Below are positions 20,791 through 29,445 of a DNA stretch of 64,000 nucleotides, piece by piece (position 1 is the stretch's first letter; every line of letters begins with the position of its first letter). The notes below the pieces were generated by a model. The model had not been told where the DNA came from, ran no database searches, and was given only the letters and a program-made list of their open reading frames with translations. The DNA comes from Terrirhizobium terrae (GTDB taxonomy: Bacteria; Pseudomonadota; Alphaproteobacteria; Rhizobiales; Rhizobiaceae). Both the position numbers and the translations under genes were made by a program. The stretch covers positions 4,005,501 to 4,069,500 of the forward strand of contig NZ_CP104992.1 of assembly GCF_030323265.1 (NCBI RefSeq), given 5' to 3'.

Positions 20791-21669
20791 TGCTCGTCCG
20801 CCCCTTTCCGGCAATGCTCCGAAAACCAGGCTGCCGCAGGGTGCGGTCGACACCCAGATGCATATGTATCTGCCGGGCTATCCGTCGCTTCCGGGCGGCC
20901 CCGGCCTTCCGGTCGGCGCCCTGCCCGATGCTGATCAGTATCTGCAGTTCATGGAATGGCTCGGCATCGACCGGGTCATCATCACCCAGGGCAATGCCCA
21001 TCAACGGGACAATGAGAACCTCGTCGCCTCCCTCGGCGTCTTGGGCAATATCGCCCGCGGCGTCGGCGTCATAGATAGCACCACGACCGATGCCGAGATC
21101 GAGCGTTTGGCGGCCGCCGGCATCGTCGGCACCCGGATCATGGATCTTCCCGGCGGCGCTGTCGGCCTGTCCGAACTCGAGGCGGTCGACGCCAAGGCGG
21201 CGGCCCATGGCTGGATGCTCGCCGTGCAGTTCGACGGCAGCAACATCCTCGATCATGAAGCTCGGCTGAAGAACCTCAAATCCCGCTGGGTCTTCGACCA
21301 TCACGGCAAGTTCTTCGCGGGCGTCACGCCTGAGAGCGATGAGGTCGCGGCCGTCAAGCGGCTGATCGACGGGGAAAATGCTGGTTCAAGTTCGCCGGCG
21401 TCTACGAGTCGTCGAAGAGCGGCGGCCCCGATTACGAAGATGTGGCAGCCGTCGCCCGCGATATCGCGGCCTATGCGCCGGAGCGCATTGTCTGGGGCAC
21501 CAACTGGCCGCACAATCTGGCGCGCGAACAGGCTGATTACCCCGACGACGTGGCGCTGACCGATACCGTGCTCGGCTGGCTGCCGGATGAGAACGCGCTG
21601 CAACTGGCGCTGGTCAAGAACCCGGAAGAGCTTTTCGGCCTTCCGGCATGGAGTGCATCGACAATCTGA
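20790..21669 (+). CDS. Galactarolactone isomerase (amidohydrolase superfamily), frame broken twice
   Basis: Joined product about 293 residues, resembling the Agrobacterium galactaro-delta-lactone isomerase (GLI), which converts the 1,5-lactone made by uronate dehydrogenase to the 1,4-lactone used by Gci. Visible pieces are PLSGNAPKTRLPQGAVDTQM, RVIITQGNAHQRDN, RIMDLPGGAVGLSELEA, RWVFDHHGKFF and ERIVWGTNWPHN. Adding one C in the run at 20801-20804 and one G in the run at 21371-21374 restores a single frame, the second giving LIDGGKCWFKFAGVYESS. The ATG overlaps the gci stop. Both breaks sit in homopolymers, so I treat the gene as intact. Confidence 0.85.
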
Positions 21670-21679
21670 TTTTTAAACC

Positions 21680-21701
21680 GCCGGCGCGTGGAGGCGCCGG
21701 C
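21680..21701 (+). terminator. Hairpin before the TRAP binding-protein gene
   Basis: GCCGGCGC pairs with GCGCCGGC around GTGGAG and is followed by CTTT. It begins 10 bases after the isomerase stop and ends just before the GGAGG ribosome site of the TRAP gene. It may partly end the catabolic transcript or stabilise the TRAP message. Confidence 0.55.
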
Positions 21702-21718
21702 CTTTGGAGGAGGAAAAC

Positions 21719-22705
21719 ATGAAAATCACCAAAGCTCTCGGGCTGGCACTCGCTCTCACGCTCGCAGCGACGACTGCCATCCCTGCGGCCTACGCCCAGG
21801 AAATCACTCTTCGCTCGGCCGACATCCATCCGGACGGCTATCCGACCGTGGACGCGGTCAAATATATGGGCGACCTCGTCAAGGAACGCACCAACGGCCG
21901 CATCGCCATCCAGGTGATGAACAACTCGGTTCTCGGCGGCGAGAAGGACACGATCGAGCAGACCCGCTTCGGCGTCATCGACATGAACCGCGTCAATGCC
22001 GCGCCGTTCAACAACCTGATCCCGGAAACGGTCGTTCTCGGCCTGCCCTTCCTGTTCCGCTCGACCGAGCACATGCACAAGGTCGTCGACGGCCCGATCG
22101 GCGACAAGATCCTCGCCGCCTTCGAGCCCCACGGCCTGATCGGCTTGGCCTATTACGATTCCGGCGCGCGCTCCTTCTACACGACCAAGAAGCCGGTCGA
22201 GAAGCTTGCCGACCTCAAGGGCATGAAGATCCGCGTCCAGCAGTCCGACCTCTGGATTGCCATGATGCAGGCTTTCGGCGCCAACCCGACGCCGATGCCG
22301 ATGGGCGAAGTTTATTCCTCGCTTGAAACGGGCGTCGTCGACGGTGCGGAAAACAACTGGCCGTCCTACGAATCCGCCCGTCACTACGAAGTGGCGAAGA
22401 ACTACACGCTGACCCAGCATTCGATGAACCCGGAAATCCTCGTCATGTCCAAGGTCTCCTGGGACAAGCTGACCCCGGACGACCAGAAGATCATCCGCCA
22501 GGCGGCCAAGGACTCGGTCGTCAAGATGCGCGAACTCTGGGCAGCCCGCGAAAAGACTTCTGAAGAGAAGGTTCGCGCCGGTGGCGTCAAGGTGATCGAG
22601 GTCGACAAGGAAGAGTTCTCGGCCGCGATGAAGCCGGTCTACGACAAGTTCGTCACCGACGCGTCGATGAAGGCGCTGCTGGAAGAAATCCAGGCGGTGA
22701 AGTGA
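21719..22705 (+). CDS. TRAP transporter substrate-binding protein (DctP family)
   Basis: 328 residues. A signal peptide (MKITKALGLALALTLAATTA, cut after YAQ near residue 26) precedes a DctP fold. The ligand arginine motif is likely in MKIRVQQSDLWIAMMQAFGA, with the hinge helix in LETGVVDGAENNWPSYES. GGAGGAGG lies 5 bases before the ATG, so expression should be strong. The small and large TRAP membrane subunits follow. Its place after kdgD-gci-GLI suggests it captures hexuronates, galactarate or related lactones. Ligand identity is inferred from context only. Confidence 0.92.
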   Translation: MKITKALGLALALTLAATTAIPAAYAQEITLRSADIHPDGYPTVDAVKYMGDLVKERTNGRIAIQVMNNSVLGGEKDTIEQTRFGVIDMNRVNAAPFNNLIPETVVLGLPFLFRSTEHMHKVVDGPIGDKILAAFEPHGLIGLAYYDSGARSFYTTKKPVEKLADLKGMKIRVQQSDLWIAMMQAFGANPTPMPMGEVYSSLETGVVDGAENNWPSYESARHYEVAKNYTLTQHSMNPEILVMSKVSWDKLTPDDQKIIRQAAKDSVVKMRELWAAREKTSEEKVRAGGVKVIEVDKEEFSAAMKPVYDKFVTDASMKALLEEIQAVK

Positions 22706-22771
22706 TCGCATGAAGCATAGCCGGCCGCCTTCGGGTGGCCGGACCAATTCGGTGAGCGTCCTGCCCTTTCC

Positions 22772-22855
22772 GTCATGCTCGGGCTTGTCCCGAGCATCTG
22801 CCCAGCGTGCCTTCCATTGGACGGCGCAGATCCTCGGGACAAGCCCGAGGATGAC
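22772..22855. repeat. Palindromic intergenic repeat (REP-like) between TRAP genes
   Basis: Two 30-base arms, 22772-22801 and 22826-22855, are near-perfect inverted copies. Each arm is itself a hairpin of CTCGGGCTTGTCCCGAG type. Elements containing CTCGGGCTTGTCCCGAG are dispersed in rhizobial genomes between genes. It occupies the gap between the binding-protein and small-subunit genes, where it could trap 3' exonucleases. Confidence 0.8.
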
Positions 22856-22931
22856 GTCGGCGAGAGCTGCGACCCGCCAGAGGACTGACCGGCATTGCCG
22901 AAGAGGCACTGGGGTCGAGGAGGACAGGACA

Positions 22932-23453
22932 ATGCGAAAATTCATGCTGGCCATCAGGCCTATTCTGGGCGGGATCAGCCGCCTGTCACTGTGGATCGCC
23001 GGCATCGGCATGATCGCCATGACGCTGATCGTCGGCTGGCAGGTCTTCAGCCGCTATGTCCTCAACGACAGCCCGAGCTGGTCGGAGCCGCTGTCGCTCT
23101 ACCTCATGTCCTGGTTCATCATGCTGGGTGCAGCCGTCGGCGTGCGCGAAAGCGTCCATCTGGGCCTGGACATCGTCCGCTATGTCATGCCGCCGGGCGT
23201 GCAGAAGGCGATGGATCTCTTGAGCCTCGGCCTGATCATCCTCTTCGGCATAGGCATGGCCTATTATTCCAGCCTGCTCGCGGCCGGCACCTGGTCGGCG
23301 CGCATCCCCGTCCTCGGCTGGCCGGGCGGCACGGATTTCTTCCCGATGATCGTCGGTGGCGCGATGATCGCAATCTTCTCACTCGAACGTTTCATCGACG
23401 TCGCGATCGGCGAGGAAGTCGCCGCCGACGTGCTTGTCCAGGAGGCCGCATAA
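22932..23453 (+). CDS. TRAP transporter small permease subunit (DctQ type)
   Basis: 173 residues with four hydrophobic spans and the DctQ pattern: WQVFSRYVLNDSPSWSEPLS near residues 38-57 and GVRESVHLGLDIV after the second span. It works as the small membrane subunit of a sodium- or proton-driven TRAP importer. The frame is open upstream to 22710 through the REP-like repeat, but the ATG at 22932 fits family length. The stop TAA shares one base with the ATG of the large subunit, so the two are translationally coupled. Confidence 0.92.
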   Translation: MRKFMLAIRPILGGISRLSLWIAGIGMIAMTLIVGWQVFSRYVLNDSPSWSEPLSLYLMSWFIMLGAAVGVRESVHLGLDIVRYVMPPGVQKAMDLLSLGLIILFGIGMAYYSSLLAAGTWSARIPVLGWPGGTDFFPMIVGGAMIAIFSLERFIDVAIGEEVAADVLVQEAA

Positions 23454-24733
23454 TGGCCTATACCATCCTTTTCGGTGCCTTCACCTTCCTGATGATCATC
23501 GGCATGCCGATCGCGTTCTGCCTCGGCATCGCGTCCTTTGCCACCGTGCTCTATCTCGGCCTGCCGCCGATCGTCGTCTTCCAGCAGCTGAATTCCGGCA
23601 TGAACGTCTTTGCCATGATGGCGATCCCGTTCTTCATCTTCGCCGGCGACCTGATGGTGCGCGGCGGCATCGCCACGCGGCTGATCCGTTTCGCCGCCGG
23701 TCTCGTCGGCCACATGCGCGGCGGCCTCGGCCAGGTCAATGTCGTCGCCTCGACCCTGTTCGGCGGCATTTCCGGTTCCGCGGTTGCTGACGCATCCGCG
23801 GTCGGCGGCCTGATGATCCCGCAGATGGCGAAGCGCGGCTACGACCGTGACTATGCGGTCAACGTCACCGCCAATGCGGCCATCATCGCGCTGATGATCC
23901 CGCCGTCGCACAACATGATCCTCTACTCGATCGCAGCCGGCGGCAATGTCTCGGTCGCCGACCTGTTCACCGCCGGCATCATCCCCGGCATCCTGCTCGC
24001 CGGCGCACTCATGTTCACCGCTTGGTGGGTCGCCGTGAAGCGTGGCTATCCGGCCGATGCCTTCCCGGGCTTCTCTCGTGTCGGCTATTACTTCCTGGCC
24101 TCGCTGCCCGGCATCCTGCTCATCGCCATCATCTTCGGCGGCGTCCGCTCCGGCGTCTTCACCGCAACGGAAAGCTCCTGCATCGCCGTTCTCTACGCCT
24201 TCCTCGTCGCCATGCTCGTCTATCGCGAGCTGAACTGGGAAGGCTTTGTCGAGGCCGTCATGGGTGCGGTGCGGACCACAGCCATGGTGCTGCTCGTCAT
24301 CGGCACCGCCGCCTCCTTCGGCTGGCTGATGGCGTTCCTGCAGGTCCAGACACTGATCATCGCGGCGATCAGCGCGATCTCCGACAACCCGATCATCGTG
24401 CTCCTGATGATCAACATCATCCTGCTCGTCCTCGGCACCTTCATGGACATGGCGCCGATGGTCATCATCGCAACGCCGATCCTGCTTCCGGTCGTCAAGG
24501 CCTTCGGCATCGATCCGGTGCATTTCGGCGTGGTGATGATCCTCAATGCCGGCATCGGCTTGAACACGCCACCGGTCGGCACCGTGCTCTTCGTCAGTTG
24601 CGCGGTGGGCGGGATATCGATCCGCGAGGCGATGCGCACGATCTGGCCGTTCTTCGGCGCGAGCGTCCTCGTGCTGCTGCTTGTGACCTACATCCCTTCG
24701 CTGTCCCTCTGGCTGCCTGGCGTGTTCAGGTAG
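23453..24733 (+). CDS. TRAP transporter large permease subunit (DctM type)
   Basis: 426 residues, about 12 hydrophobic spans, with DctM hallmarks GGISGSAVADASAVGGLMIP near residues 104-123, PPSHNMILYSIAAGG, GTFMDMAPMVIIATPILLPV and LNAGIGLNTPPVGTVLFV. It forms the ion-coupled channel of the importer. The ATG overlaps the small-subunit stop. A strong terminator follows by 29 bases, so this closes the operon that begins at kdgD. Confidence 0.94.
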   Translation: MAYTILFGAFTFLMIIGMPIAFCLGIASFATVLYLGLPPIVVFQQLNSGMNVFAMMAIPFFIFAGDLMVRGGIATRLIRFAAGLVGHMRGGLGQVNVVASTLFGGISGSAVADASAVGGLMIPQMAKRGYDRDYAVNVTANAAIIALMIPPSHNMILYSIAAGGNVSVADLFTAGIIPGILLAGALMFTAWWVAVKRGYPADAFPGFSRVGYYFLASLPGILLIAIIFGGVRSGVFTATESSCIAVLYAFLVAMLVYRELNWEGFVEAVMGAVRTTAMVLLVIGTAASFGWLMAFLQVQTLIIAAISAISDNPIIVLLMINIILLVLGTFMDMAPMVIIATPILLPVVKAFGIDPVHFGVVMILNAGIGLNTPPVGTVLFVSCAVGGISIREAMRTIWPFFGASVLVLLLVTYIPSLSLWLPGVFR

Positions 24734-24762
24734 CAGCACACGAAAATTCAGACCAGCCAACC

Positions 24763-24784
24763 AGATCCCGCTTCGGCGGGATCT
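24763..24784 (+). terminator. Rho-independent terminator of the TRAP operon
   Basis: AGATCCCGC and GCGGGATCT form a perfect 9-bp stem closed by a TTCG tetraloop, followed by GTCTTTTC. It lies 29 bases after the large-subunit stop. Confidence 0.85.
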
Positions 24785-24886
24785 GTCTTTTCGGGCCTCT
24801 CCCTACCTGATATTTGGTGGTTCACGCCGTCTGGTCGGCGGGCTATGGTCGCCGGATTGCATCGCTTTTGTCAGACGGATTTTGCC

Positions 24887-26123
24887 ATGACCGATACCGT
24901 GACCAGCCGCTTTCTCCGCTATGTCGTCCTCGATACCCAGTCCGACGCATCCTCTCCGACCCAGCCCTCGACGGCAAAGCAGCTCGACCTCGGCAGAGCT
25001 GCTGGTGGAGGAACTGAAGGAGATCGGCATCACCGATGCGGAACTGGACGAGCACGGCTATGTCTACGCGACGATCCCGTCGAACACCGGCAAAAACAAC
25101 GTTCCGGTCATCTGCTTCTGCGCTCATATGGACACGGCACCGGACTTTTCCGGCACCGGCGTCAAGCCGCAGGTGATCCGCAACTATCAGGGCGGTGCGA
25201 TCACGCTTCCCGGCGAGCCGAGCCGGGTCATCCGTCCGGAAGAACATCCGGAACTGAAGAAACAGATCGGCAACGACATCATCACCTCGGACGGCACGAC
25301 GCTGCTCGGCGCCGACGACAAGGCAGGCCTCGCCGAGATCATGACGGCCGCCGAATTCCTCATCAACAATCCCGACATCAAGCACGGCGCGATCCGCATC
25401 CTCTTCACGCCCGACGAGGAAATCGCCCGCGGCGTGGAAAAAGTCGACCTGCAGAAACTCGGCGCCGATTTCGGCTATACACTGGATGGCGAGACGGCCG
25501 GCACGATCGAGGACGAGACCTTTTCCGCCGACAGCGCTGATATCGTTATCAAGGGCGTCGCCATCCATCCGGGCTTCGCCTTCGGCAAGATGGAGAACGC
25601 CATCCGCATCGCCGGCAATATCGTCGCGAAACTTCCGAAAGACATGGCGCCGGAGACCACCAAGGGCCGCGACGGTTTCATCCACCCGACCTCGGTGACC
25701 GGCACAATGGAGGGCGCGAAGATCAGCCTGATCCTGCGCGACTTCACCACTGACGGATTGAAGGCCAAGGCGAAGCTGCTGGAAGGGATCATTGCCGAGG
25801 TGATGGCGGACTACCCGGGTTCGTCGCATACGCTGAAGATCATCGAACAGTATCGCAACATGAAGGAAGTGCTGGATCGACATCCGCAGATCGTCGAGAA
25901 CGCCATCGAGGCGATCAGCCGCGCGGGTATGACGCCGGTGCGCGGCAGCATTCGCGGCGGCACGGACGGTTCGCGCCTCTCCTTTATGGGCCTTCCCTGC
26001 CCCAACATCTTCGCTGGTGGGCACGCCTTCCACTCGCCGCTCGAATGGGTCAGCAGCCAGGACATGGACCGAGCCGTGAAGACGATCGTGGAACTGGCGA
26101 AACTCTGGGAAGAGCGCGCCTGA
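24887..26123 (+). CDS. pepT: Peptidase T (tripeptide aminopeptidase), frame broken once
   Basis: Joined product about 411 residues. The M20B zinc residues are visible: HMDTAPD, GADDKAGLAEI, DEEIARG and a late HAFHSPLEW region. PepT removes the N-terminal residue from tripeptides in the cytoplasm. The start is MTDTVTSRFLRYVVLDTQSD from the ATG at 24887. Near 24988-24992 the frame shifts by one; removing one base gives QLDLAELLVEELKEIG. The rest is conserved to the end, so I read it as a sequencing error. It is not part of the TRAP operon, which ends at a terminator. Confidence 0.88.
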
Positions 26124-26150
26124 GCCATCGAGATGCCCGGCAGCCGGCGG

Positions 26151-26666
26151 CTAATGCATCGTCAGGCTGCCGAGGTCCTCGACCAGTGACTTTCGGGCAC
26201 GATTGACCCGGCTCTTCACGGTGCCGACCTCACAGCGGCAGATGCGCGCCGTCTCGTCATAGCTTGTGCCGAACGAGATCAGGATCAGCGCCTGCCGCAC
26301 ATGGCGGGGCAGTTTCTCCAGCGCGCTTTCCATCTCATTACGGCGAACGACCCATTCCTGCGCCGGCGGCACGCTGAGCATCGATGCAAGCGCATCGTCG
26401 ATACCCACCTGCTCCCGCTGACGCACCCGGTAGGCAGTGCAGAACGTGTTACGCATGATGGTGAAGAGCCAGGATTTGAGCGCTGTTCCGGTCTTGAATT
26501 GGCTCGACGCACCAAGCGCCTTCAGAAGCGTATCCTGCACGAGATCCTCGGCGTCTCCACCGGGTCCGACGAGCCGCCGGGCGAAACGGTTAAGCGCTGG
26601 CAATTGAGCTTCCACGTCGGGGCGAACGCCGTCTGTGGCTGCTTTCGCAAGTCTTTGATCGTCCAT
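26151..26666 (-). CDS. ECF sigma factor, EcfG-like
   Basis: 171 residues from the ATG at 26666, which has GGAGG 9 bases upstream; the frame is open further up but without a ribosome site. Region 2 is seen in GGDAEDLVQDTLLKAL and LKSWLFTIMRNTFCTAYR; region 4 in YDETARICRCEVGTVKSRVN. This is the pattern of EcfG-type general-stress sigma factors of Rhizobiales. No PhyR or NepR gene is adjacent, so this may be a secondary paralogue. A CGTACG-GAAA-CGTACG element lies about 55 bases upstream of the start. Confidence 0.82.
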   Translation of the reverse strand: MDDQRLAKAATDGVRPDVEAQLPALNRFARRLVGPGGDAEDLVQDTLLKALGASSQFKTGTALKSWLFTIMRNTFCTAYRVRQREQVGIDDALASMLSVPPAQEWVVRRNEMESALEKLPRHVRQALILISFGTSYDETARICRCEVGTVKSRVNRARKSLVEDLGSLTMH

Positions 26667-26715
26667 TGATGCGATCCTCCCTGCGCCGGAAACGGGCGAT
26701 CGGCGGGAGCGTTGC

Positions 26716-26731
26716 CGTACGGAAACGTACG
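26716..26731. repeat. CGTACG-N4-CGTACG element upstream of the ECF sigma gene
   Basis: Two copies of the self-complementary hexamer CGTACG are separated by GAAA. Their position about 50-65 bases before the sigma factor start suggests a regulator site. No known factor is assigned. Confidence 0.4.
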
Positions 26732-26820
26732 AAACAGCGGAAATTTCAATCAATTCGGGAACGGATCAGCGACTTGTCGGTAGGGTAAGGGCAGTTCGAC
26801 AAACAGCCCATGGAAGGACC

Positions 26821-27051
26821 ATGCCCCGATATTTTTTCCATATCCAGTCCGCCGGTCATCGCTACGATGACAAGGAAGGAAGCGAATTTCAGAACAACGA
26901 GGCGGCTCTCAGCGAAGCCGCAATCGCTGCTCGTGAACTGAGCGCCGATCGCCTGAAGCGCGGTCTTGCAACCGATGAAGGGCTCTTTGAGGTGGAGGAC
27001 GCCAGCGGCAGCCTTGTCGGCACCGTGCCATTCCCGCGGACTTCGGGTTAG
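26821..27051 (+). CDS. DUF6894 family small protein
   Basis: 76 residues. MPRYFFHIQ at the start and a following D-GSEF pattern with AALSEAAIAARELSADRLKRG fit the DUF6894 family, small proteins of unknown function that are abundant in Rhizobiales. No signal peptide or membrane span. GGAAGGACC precedes the ATG. It is divergent from the ECF sigma gene. A GGAAC at 26758 resembles an EcfG -35, but the spaced -10 does not fit. Confidence 0.8.
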   Translation: MPRYFFHIQSAGHRYDDKEGSEFQNNEAALSEAAIAARELSADRLKRGLATDEGLFEVEDASGSLVGTVPFPRTSG

Positions 27052-27063
27052 GCAACCAGAACC

Positions 27064-27780
27064 TTAGCTGAACGGCCCGATCAGCCGGAAATATTCGCGC
27101 TCGCACTCGCCATAGGCATCGCTGGCAAACTCCTCAAGCGCCGGCCTATCGCGGACGATGATCATACCGCGCTCGGAATAGATGAGCTTGCGCCCTTCCA
27201 GCACGTGGAGAGCGGTCGTGACACTCGGTCGGCGTACGGCAAGCATGATCGACAGGAACTCGTGGGTGAGGCTGATTTCGTCGCCATCGGTGCGGTCGTG
27301 GCACATCAGGATCCAGCGTGCCAGACGCTCATCGATATGGTGGACGGCGTTGGACAGTGATGTATAGGCGCCCTGTACGGATAGTGCCTGGACATAGCGG
27401 CCGAGCAATGCCTTCGCCTCTGCATCCTCATCCAGCATCTGCTTCAGGATCGACGCACGAATGCGATAACCGTCGCCCTGAACCTGCATGAAGATGGAAT
27501 AAGGGTCGGTACCGGCATCGAGCACGACGGCCGCAGGTGTCATCCCATCACGGCCGAAAATGCCGATCTCGGCATGCTGGCCTTGCGGCGAGCGGGCGAC
27601 GATGGACGCAATGCCGGTTTCCGGGAAATAGGCATAATCGGCTTCCTCATGAGGTTCCGACAGCTCGAAACCGCGCGGCAGCTCAAGAAGTTCCAGATGC
27701 TGCGCGATCGCATCAAAACTTTCCGCCGACATCAATCGAAGCAGATTATTCCGAACAGCCGCTTGCCGAATTTCACCCAT
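27064..27780 (-). CDS. Crp/Fnr family regulator (copy 1)
   Basis: 238 residues from the ATG at 27780. An N-terminal cyclic-nucleotide-like beta roll (PRGFELSEPHEEADYAYFPE, AEIGIFGRDGMTPAAVVL) precedes a long helix (DERLARWILMCHDR) and a winged HTH (LTHEFLSIMLAVRRPSVTTA). The beta roll lacks the usual cAMP-contact pattern and there are no Fnr-type N-terminal cysteines, so the signal is unknown. The frame is open up to 27996 but the extension is not family-like. A close paralogue lies at 28349-29071, with a receiver protein between them. Confidence 0.88.
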   Translation of the reverse strand: MGEIRQAAVRNNLLRLMSAESFDAIAQHLELLELPRGFELSEPHEEADYAYFPETGIASIVARSPQGQHAEIGIFGRDGMTPAAVVLDAGTDPYSIFMQVQGDGYRIRASILKQMLDEDAEAKALLGRYVQALSVQGAYTSLSNAVHHIDERLARWILMCHDRTDGDEISLTHEFLSIMLAVRRPSVTTALHVLEGRKLIYSERGMIIVRDRPALEEFASDAYGECEREYFRLIGPFS

Positions 27781-27979
27781 CACCCATCCCTGAAAAGCAG
27801 AACACGGCCTATTCGGCTTTCCTCTGGAAGAGTCTCCGCTCGTTTGAACAAATCCATCTATGACCAGAAAATTCGTGAGACAACCCGGCGACGGGGCTCG
27901 GTACGGTATCAGACAAAGGCACACACGCCCGCGTAATCCCGCTATCTTATCAGCATCTTGTATCGTCAGAGATCTCGAT

Positions 27980-28342
27980 TTGTCCGATAAGCTCATACTG
28001 CTGCTCGAAGATCAGCCGCTCATCTCGCTGGATGTAGAGGATAGCCTCGCGGAGAACGGGTTTCGAAATATCGTCACCCTTCGTACCCAGAAGGAGGCCA
28101 TGGCGTGGCTTGGTGAATTTTCACCGGACTTCGTGCTTCTCGATCTTTATCTGGACGACGGCGACAGCAGACCTGTGCTGGAGCATCTGCACAAGACGCA
28201 AACGCCTTTCTTGATCTATACCGGCAGCGAAAAGCCGCCGGAATGGGACGGGTCCCTCTTTGCCGCCGGGGACTGGCTGAGCAAGCCGGGCGATCCAGCG
28301 ATTCTCGCGGGAAAGATCCGCACCCGGCTTGCTCTCGATTAG
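27980..28342 (+). CDS. Stand-alone response regulator receiver protein
   Basis: About 120 residues forming one receiver domain: acidic pocket in LILLLEDQPLISLD, phospho-acceptor aspartate in PDFVLLDLYLDDGD, T/S in FLIYTGSEKP and the lysine in DWLSKPGD. No output domain. The start is uncertain: TTG at 27980 fits the domain, and an ATG at 27860 would add 40 residues that look non-coding. It lies between two Crp/Fnr paralogues that read the other way. It may act as a phosphate sink or through protein contacts. Confidence 0.78.
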   Translation: MSDKLILLLEDQPLISLDVEDSLAENGFRNIVTLRTQKEAMAWLGEFSPDFVLLDLYLDDGDSRPVLEHLHKTQTPFLIYTGSEKPPEWDGSLFAAGDWLSKPGDPAILAGKIRTRLALD

Positions 28343-28348
28343 AGATCC

Positions 28349-29071
28349 CTAGGCCGATTTCTTGGCCTGAGGCTCCGTGCCTTCACCGAACAGTCTGTTA
28401 AATTCGCGCTCCGCTCCGCCATAGGAATCCGCCGCAAACTCTTCCAGCGCCTTTCGGTCCCGCACGACGACCGTGCCACGGTGCGAGTAAATCAGGTGTT
28501 TGCCTTCAAGCACATGCAGCGACACGGTAACGCTCGGTCGGCGCACCGACAGCATGATCGCCAGGAACTCGTGCGTTAAATCGATCTCGTCGCCGTCGAC
28601 GCGGTCGTGGCACATCAGGATCCAGCGCGCCAGTCGCTCGTCGACGGAATGGATCGCATTCGACAAAGCCGTGAACGAAGACTGGCTCATCGCGACATGG
28701 CCCCATTGTGTCAGCAGGCGCCTGATGCCTGGCGACTTTTCGATCAGTTTCCACATGCGCTTGATCGGCACACGGACACCTTCGCCAGGCACTTGCATGA
28801 CGACGAAATATGGTGTGTCGGCTGCACCGAGGGCGACAGATGCGGGCGAAACGCCCTCTCGCCCCAGAAGGCCGATCTCGCTGCGCTTGCCGGAGGGCGA
28901 CACGACGACGGTCGACACGACCCCGGAAAACGGGAAATAGCAATATTCGAACGGCTCTCCAGGCGCAGAAAGCACGAAGCCCTGCGGAAGCTCGATCTGC
29001 TCCAGAGCCGGTTCCAGCAACGCATAATCTTCTGGAGCAAGGAGAGCCAGCAACTTGTTCCGATTCTTCAC
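28349..29071 (-). CDS. Crp/Fnr family regulator (copy 2)
   Basis: 240 residues starting at GTG 29071 with GGAGG 6 bases upstream. Layout equals copy 1: beta roll (LPQGFVLSAPGEPFEYCYFP, SEIGLLGREGVSPASVAL), dimer helix (DERLARWILMCHDR, identical in both), and HTH (LTHEFLAIMLSVRRPSVTV). The DNA-recognition helix is nearly the same in the two copies, so they probably bind overlapping sites, while the sensing halves differ. No cysteine cluster for iron-sulfur. An earlier duplication is likely. Confidence 0.88.
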   Translation of the reverse strand: MKNRNKLLALLAPEDYALLEPALEQIELPQGFVLSAPGEPFEYCYFPFSGVVSTVVVSPSGKRSEIGLLGREGVSPASVALGAADTPYFVVMQVPGEGVRVPIKRMWKLIEKSPGIRRLLTQWGHVAMSQSSFTALSNAIHSVDERLARWILMCHDRVDGDEIDLTHEFLAIMLSVRRPSVTVSLHVLEGKHLIYSHRGTVVVRDRKALEEFAADSYGGAEREFNRLFGEGTEPQAKKSA

Positions 29072-29445
29072 CGTAATCCTCCATCTTGAGTTGCGTCACC
29101 CGGCACGTCATGGGCCGGGACAGAGCTATGCAAACGACCGTAACTGAGGCTGAGTTCCATCCACTTGAACTTCGCCGCGTCAGCCCCCACCTCCTGTATG
29201 CCGGTTGCCTGATAGGGATCGGCAGGAACAGACAGCTGCTCTTCTGACCATGTTGCTTGATGAGGATATGGTACGGCGAGGTCACCCGAAACCTGTAGCG
29301 CTCGCGCATTGCGTGCGCCGTCATACTACTATGCTTTGAGCACTCTCAGTGCGGCCGCTGAATTGCCGGAAAAGCCTACCCGACGGGCCGAACCCCGACT
29401 GGAAAAGGCGATGAGACCCGGCGTCGAGTATCGCGTCTGGAGGTT
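29072..29445. other. Intergenic region, 374 bases, divergent promoter space
   Basis: This gap separates the divergent Crp/Fnr copy 2 and DnaJ-like genes. I see no convincing ORF or hairpin terminator. It should hold both promoters; CTTGAAC near 29165 resembles a heat-shock -35, but no fitting -10 follows. Confidence 0.5.

Noticed and set aside
26758..26786. GGAAC-N17 pattern as an EcfG-type promoter of the DUF6894 gene
   Set aside because: The expected CGTT-like -10 is missing; GTAG is found at that spacing. Only the -35 half fits.
28506..29324. A long minus-strand frame extending upstream of Crp/Fnr copy 2
   Set aside because: It is in another frame from the regulator and shows no family resemblance; the upstream part lies in promoter DNA.
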